From Eutypella sp. D-1 (Eukaryota > Ascomycota > Sordariomycetes > Xylariales > Diatrypaceae): a stretch of DNA of 64,000 bases. The DNA is taken from the NCBI GenBank assembly GCA_023313575.1, contig JAJTTP010000011.1:62001-126000 (forward strand), written 5' to 3'. The notes below the pieces were generated by a model, which saw only the letters and a list, made by a program, of their open reading frames with translations, ran no database searches and was not told where the DNA came from. The position numbers were made by a program, and so were the translations under genes. Positions 58,061 through 64,000 of the stretch are shown here, piece after piece. Numbering within the stretch: the first letter of the stretch is position 1; each line of letters opens with the position of its first letter.

Positions 58061-61000
58061 GCCCGAGCCCTGGTCGACGGGTTCAAACCAAAATAATTGA
58101 GAGTCACCGAGAGAGCAAGCATGCAGGAAGGTGAAGCCATGTATAATATTATGAGGATCACATGGAAAAGCGCCTGGGGGCACAGAACGGGCGCACGGTG
58201 GGGGTTTGACATGACCTGGGATTCGATGGTATGGCACAGCTGGCGTGGGCGTATTCATTTCCGGAGAGCAAGCGACACGGCATTGGCGGGTTATGACATA
58301 TGGCATCGTCGACATCTCGACGCTTGGGTTTTCAATGCCTTGTATTTTTTTCTTCAATTACGACAACTAACTACATGTTTTCTGTACATATATACAATAA
58401 TCAGACTTCGACATCATCCATTCGTCCCCTGCTTGTGATATGCCTCTATTCGAAATTCCATAACTAGAACGTATGGAGAATAACTCATCCGTTAAATTTC
58501 ACTGTACAGTATACCGCCTTTTTCGAAAATATACTATTCATTTTCCTATTACTATGTAAGTGCTTTTTTCAGTCTTACCCAGTTTCCTCCCCGGGGCCCG
58601 TTACCCCGAACCCCACCTCATGAAGAAGGGGGTTAAACTAATTAACCAACTGCCTAGACACACACCCCTTCCCCCCCCTCCCCTACATCACCAGCCAGCC
58701 GCACGCGCCGATGCCCCGGCAGCAGAACCCGGACTAGCTGACTACTGCGTAGCCAAGGGACTTGGTGGCACGGGTGTTCCGAAGGTAGGATAGGATAGGG
58801 AATAGGGGGGTTAAGATTTGCGGTATTATCTCGTGTACGCGGTGGTGCGGTGGTGTTTGTGTGTATTTAAAAAAATCGTTTGGTTACCACACCACACATA
58901 GTAGCCAGCTAAATAGCTAGCTAGTCCTGTTTATTTCCTAGCTATATATGTGGCCAAGACGGATATTTCACCTATATATCTTTATACCTGCCTGACTTTG
59001 GTAACCCGTGGGCCTTGCCATGATGTGTACGCGTAGCTAGTAGCTAGTAGCTAGTGAGTCGTTTATGCCCCATCACGATTCCTTGTAGCCGTATAACCCG
59101 GGACTGCGGTACCTTCCACCTAATACCTGCCTAGACACTTGCCTCCCTACCACACTACCCTTACCAAGCTTACTTACTACATCCTAGCCTTGGCTTGGAG
59201 TATACAGGTTCTCTGACCACCTAGGTAGATGCTTAGGATGTAGTCGTTTTACCCCAGATATATATACGGTATCTATACTGGCGATCATCGCGCATAGCCT
59301 CCTTCCGGTATATGATGTACAGACTGGCTTGCCTTCCTCACTTCTTACACGCATACTCCACCCACTCCACCCCCACGCCACGCTACCCCGGCCTTTAGGT
59401 GCGTCTTGGGCGCCCCGCTCGCCCATCTAGTCAACCAGTCCAGTCTATTCGGCCGACCGACTAAAAATTGATATACGCGGATTTAGTTATATGCTATATA
59501 GCTTAGCGGGACTGGCTACTGAGGAAGAGGAAGTTTCAGACCGCCGTCGCTAATTTTACTAGATCTATCAAGGTTGCTAGGTAGCTGGTAGCTTAGGCTA
59601 GGTGTATATCCGTATATACATCGCGGCAGGCGGGCTTAGGCGTCAGGTTTAGAAGGAAGAAGCTGAGTCCCTTCTTGGTATAGTTAGGTAATTGGTTAAG
59701 TATATAGTCAGTGAGGTGAATAGTGAAGACGGGGAACTATAACAGGGAAGAGGAGGGGAGAAAGATCACGATCGTGATGGGGGTGGAGAAGAAAGTGACC
59801 ACGCGAGGGGTGGGCACTAAGGCTTGGGTAGATATTTCAGGCCTCCGGGTCGCCCTGTCTCCTATAACTAAAGGTATACTAAGCAAGTAATGCATAAATG
59901 GGGTTCGACCAGAGAGATCGTGAAAGCCGATCGATGCCCTCCCTCCCTCCCCTCCACCCCGCCCCGAACTTCGGTCCCGGGCGGTAAGATATTACGTCGG
60001 CTTCTTCGCTTAATCTGACGACAAAGGTTACTTGAAAAGGTTCGGATCTACATGCGTGCAATACAGGGGCGGATCCCTCTACTCTCCCGCGAATGGTAGA
60101 TAGAAGTTGGCGATGGGAGGGGGGGGATATAAGATATATGTATAGATGAATGGGCGGACGGGGCTCTATCCCCATGGGGTGTCCTGTGTCCCGAGCAGCG
60201 ACGCTGACTTTCGTGGAGTGTATTTAGACGGTGCTGGCGCCTGCCGATCTTATGTGAACTTCGTCTGCCACGCCTTGCTTTGGAGATGTATGGGTAGGTT
60301 GAGAGGGGTACAGAGATCGAGAAGACGGGATATCCTGGAGCTCAGATTGTCTTCCATCCCCGTACTAACATGGAAGTACATCTAAAGACTAGAGAGGATC
60401 TCCCCCTCTAGGAACGACATCATCTGGACGCTCCAGCGGATCACGCCGAAATGCCTGGTTGGAACAGGAGCTCCCGTTTCGAGTGAAGCTTACCGCCCGC
60501 TAGCATTGTCACGTCTATTCCCCTGCACTTCATAGGAGACATAGGGAGATTGCTTCCCGCAAGCCCGTTCTCTTGGGATATCTTATCAGAGACCCATCAC
60601 TTACTTGGGTATGTGCCAACCACATTTCGCGATCTCTTACATGCTATCGTAGGCCCTTCCATGCGTTGCTCATAGGATGTTGTCATGGCACAATGGGGAA
60701 CATCAGCATGTCTCCGAGCTGAACTAAGACTGAATAACTTCCCGTGAAATACTGTCGCGTTGTTCATCGAGCTTGAGTTTTTCCATGCCAAGTCGATGGG
60801 CCGCGTAAACCTTTTTACTCGTTCGTGTTGGATATTTAAAGGGGGACAGTTTGATGGATAATCGTTGCTCGTAGTACTCATATCAGATGGCTTCGGTATA
60901 GTCGAATTGAGAAACCGTCACTATTGCCCTACTAAGACATCGCATACCATGTACGAGAGTGTTTTATATACTGCGCTGGTCTAAAAGAGAAAGATGCCTA

Positions 61001-62569
61001 GGTTTCTGTATACCTACGTGAGTGAAAAGGACGATGGTAACTAATATATGTAGTTATATAGAGCGAGAGAAGCGGGTGGAAATGGAGTGCTGTGCTAGCC
61101 AGAGAGCAACCTCTTTGTCTTCACATGCCTATGGTAGTAGATTGGGTTTGTCTGAAGCTTGCATCTAGCATAGTAAATTTGGTTATAAGATAGATTTCGG
61201 GGATGAGATAGTTTGAAGGAATCAACAGGAACATAGGTGTGGCAGCACCAATCCTGGGCTATCACCACAATCACCACACAACGAGATCGCAACTACAATG
61301 GCAATCGCTGCAGCAAGCACCCATTCAATGAAATCAATACAGCCCCTTTTTTCTAGGCTACATTGAATGCCAGGCCAGGCTGATTGTGGCTACCATACCA
61401 GTTTTCCATTCAGTCCTTATAAGTGGCTCGAATCCTAAAGTTCGATCTTTTTCCTCCTTTCTTTCCCTCACCTTTAGATAGTAATACAAAGATTGGCCAA
61501 GCCAGCGTTCCATCCCGGATCGATACCCTACCGTTATAATAGGTGTGTTCTCAGTGTCATGGCACTTAACGTTGGAAGTACAACCAGCTTCCCCTGGCCC
61601 CACTATAGGGGCTCGCCGCACTACATAACGAATCATCTGCAATCTGGCTCGAAACATTTATAGTAACGGCTGCAGGTCAGATGAACATGATAGAAACAGT
61701 TAATAGAGATTAATTCAAAAGGCGGGCTATGGGAATATATGGAAGTGCTTGAGTCAAGATTTTACTACGGGGGTGTTGTGGTTATTATGTTATCGATTTG
61801 CAGACCGTCCTCCTTTTGTCCCTTTCTTCCTGTAATATAGAGACATGGTTATTACGATCTGTATACCCCATAACAGGGCCATTTATATTAGATTAATTTG
61901 ATCCAGGTGTAATTAGGGGACATGAATAGCTTGCTCCGGGCATACTTAATGGTCTCCGCAGCCGGCTGCCTTGGGTGTCAATAAACCCCCAGGAAGACCT
62001 TTTTATAACTCTAGTCAGACACTCAGGCAACAACCAACAATTGTGCAGATCCCATCCATAGATATATAATGTCTTTTATCATCTCTTTTCCCAGAAAGAC
62101 GTGACAGACTCCTTTTTGTTATAGTAACAATGCCAGAGTCTGTCCACTTGCATGATTATTCCATACCTGTCGACGACATGGATAACCACCTAGGTACCTG
62201 GTCACTTCTTAGACTCTTTCCCACATTCTCTCGTAATCGTCCCCCCGATAACCGAATAACTCATGCTGGTGGAGGCAAGGGCGACAGGCCTTTGGTCATT
62301 CAATGTCAAGACAGCAAGAAGGAACCCCATCATTTCACACAGTGGGCAAACAAGCTCGCATTCAATTACAGGTTTTCACGCCTCTGCCTCAGGTACTCAC
62401 GTCTTAAACGACATACCCAACTTTAATCCTTCACACATACCGACACTTCACTCGATTCTTTGATTTCTTCAAATATTCCTGTGATCTCAAAGCGTCTATC
62501 CTCATCAACAACGCCACCACGCCAGTCTTTATACCTTCAAACGCGCCCTCTTTCAAAGCCCAAGTCAAA
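58061..62569. other. Intergenic region between GUT1 and the SRR1-like gene
   Basis: About 4.5 kb without a supported gene. The first 400 bases are probably the GUT1 3' untranslated region. It holds a TAGCTAG tandem run at about 59033-59055, AT-rich stretches, and TACCTAGGTA words near 59220 and 62188. The last 100 bases before the next ATG form its leader. Confidence 0.5.
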
Positions 62570-64000
62570 ATGTCCGACCAGGCATTCAGCGCCCAATTGT
62601 TTGAAATAGACAGAGTGGCTAACTCGCACACGGATATCGAGCTGTACTGCAGCCGTGTGCTGCTGGCCTACACCGAGGGCCTGGTGCTGTTCAGCAGGGA
62701 GCGGCTTCAAAGCCTCAAGCTGCAGATCGCAGAGTACAAGCGGACCAGAGCTGCCGGTTTCGTTATCCACGTCAACGACCTGGAGGGCAACCACGCTGAC
62801 TTACCCGTCCTCAGCGGCCACGTCTCATCCCCGGTGGATGGGAATTTTGATCTCGAACGCATGCTGTAAGTATTCTTGAAAACCCTGCCAAGCGAGATCC
62901 ATAACCCCCACCCCATAACCACTTTTTCTTCCTTTTCCCTATCTTGCTGTTTTAGATCACACGCCCTTCACTTTGTTTAGACTCAAAAAGCGAGTAATTC
63001 TAACGGAATATCATAGTGGAGATCCCATCATCGAATATCAGCCCATCCAGGCGCTGATCAACTCCCCAAGCATCGGGAATGACCAGAGCCGCACTGCGCT
63101 GCCGCTGCGCATCAAGTACCGCAAGTTCATACGGAACATCGTAACCAAGCAGCCGGTACTTACAGTGCTGGCGGCACAGACACCTCTGAGTGTCGCCGAC
63201 CTGGGCCACGCGCTGGAGGCCCGGGGACGCGAGTTCCACGACAGCGGGCACTGGGACCACCTCATGCGGCTGTTCGAGCTAAAGCAGCACAGTCTGTCGT
63301 GCGTCGAGAAGATCGTTGCCTTCGCCTGCGGATCCATGGCCAAGGGCATCGGGACCGACCCCAGCCGCTCCCTGACACAGCACGTTCTCGTGCTGGCCCT
63401 GCGCGATCTCCTGGCCACGCTGAGATCGGAGCGGCGCCCGATACCCTGCTTCGTGCAGGACCCTACGTACACGGCCGAGGACCAGCAGCTGCTCGCGAGC
63501 CAGGCGGTCGCCGTGCACGAAGACCCGGACGGCTTCCTAGAAGTCGATGAAACGACCCTGGTTGTCTCTTTCAGTGCCAGTGCCCCCGTCAAGCAGATCA
63601 TCGCGGACCTTGTACGCCCGGCCGCCATGATCTGGGATAATCTGGGAGTGGAGAACATGTAAGCGTCTACCCACTCACGTTCACCTTTGCCTTCAGCCTC
63701 CCCCCTCCCCCCCTGCCTCACTCACTCCCTCCGCCCGATGGAGGAGCATGAGTCGCTTCGGATAAAGTTGGCTAACTGAGCGGTTTGACACAGAACTGAC
63801 CCGTGGTCTCCAAGAGTAGAGGCCATGGTCAGTACCGGGTACAATACATCGAGTCTCATGTGGCACCAGGACTACAACTACGCGACCCTGCTCCTGAGAA
63901 ACTCCAGAAACAGCGAGAAAGCCCAAGATGGCCGCGATCACCAGCGTGGTAACTCCGCCCCTGACCAGCACCATGGACGGGCCCCGGGAAGCTCTGCTAC
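62570..64000 (+). CDS. SRR1-like domain protein, 3' end beyond the window
   Basis: Three exons are visible: 62570-62865, 62981-63658 and 63794 to the window edge, about 393 codons with the stop not reached. Intron 1 (115 nt) has a GTAAGT donor and two candidate acceptors; only the second (62980) keeps the frame, joining ERM/LLKKRVILTEYHSGDP. Intron 2 (135 nt) has a GTAAGC donor, a GGCTAACTGA branch and an ACACAG acceptor, joining VEN/ITDPWSPRV. The SRR1-like core lies in exon 2: EKIVAFACGSMAKG, SLTQHVLVLALRDLLATL, PCFVQDPTYTAEDQQLL, VDETTLVVSFSASAPVKQII and DLVRPAAMIWDN. The domain was named for Arabidopsis SRR1, a light and clock signalling protein, and is also in yeast Ber1. Its biochemical activity is not established. 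Confidence 0.82.

Noticed and set aside
58097..58438. Open frame of about 113 codons directly after GUT1
   Set aside because: Lies in the presumed 3' untranslated region and has no protein-like pattern.
59899..59912. GGTTCGACC resembling a tRNA B box
   Set aside because: No A box or cloverleaf could be placed upstream; probably chance.
60597..61657. Several minus-strand open frames of 94-99 codons
   Set aside because: No plausible splice joins or motifs; consistent with chance frames in non-coding DNA.

Overview
This window comes from the nuclear genome of a filamentous ascomycete, most likely a sordariomycete-type fungus. The genes are interrupted by short introns (about 50-285 nt) with GTAAGT-like donors, CTAAC/CTGAC/TACTAA branch sites and YAG acceptors. 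They are monocistronic and separated by 0.8-6 kb, and the leaders are pyrimidine-rich. Recognisable products are fungal or general eukaryotic housekeeping proteins. No rRNA, tRNA, CRISPR, viral sequence or transposon with a recognisable reading frame was found. The exact genus cannot be read from the sequence.

Layout. Left part: a LAMTOR2/roadblock-like protein (-, 154-933), a degenerate protein kinase (-, 1805-3312), a KCH-type potassium transporter (+, 5948-7868), a 1150-residue fungal protein of unknown function (-, 8764-12216), nicotinamide mononucleotide adenylyltransferase (+, 15647-16948) and an unknown coiled-coil protein (+, 20415-21883). Middle: seven consecutive minus-strand genes. 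These are the Niemann-Pick C sterol transporter NCR1 (23138-27087), a Cue2-like CUE/Smr RNA endonuclease (28340-30277), a NAPE-PLD/Fmp30-type metallo-hydrolase (31648-33068), an unknown single-span membrane protein (34277-35209), an NRAMP metal transporter (36331-38413), the phospholipid methyltransferase OPI3 (41135-42087) and the Rpd3L subunit RXT2 (42854-44555). Right part, all plus strand: TRAPPC11 (46078-50153), glycerol kinase GUT1 (56280-58060) and an SRR1-like protein that runs off the end of the window (62570-64000).

Most exon structures were rebuilt by hand from splice signals, reading phase and remembered family conservation. Each rebuilt model keeps an open frame of the expected length. 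Several genes share a membrane-lipid theme: NCR1 moves sterol, Fmp30/NAPE-PLD and OPI3 both act on phosphatidylethanolamine or its methylated derivatives, and GUT1 feeds glycerol-3-phosphate. This looks like neighbourhood rather than a proven cluster. No biosynthetic gene cluster or defence system was seen.

The intergenic DNA is rich in short tandem repeats and in a dispersed near-palindromic motif, TACCTAGGTA, which was noticed only outside the exons. The best leads are the 1150-residue orphan with a Met-Asp repeat, the pseudokinase, the loop-expanded roadblock protein, unusual splice sites (AAG acceptors, GTTCGT donors, tandem acceptors, a 17-nt microexon) and the dispersed motif.
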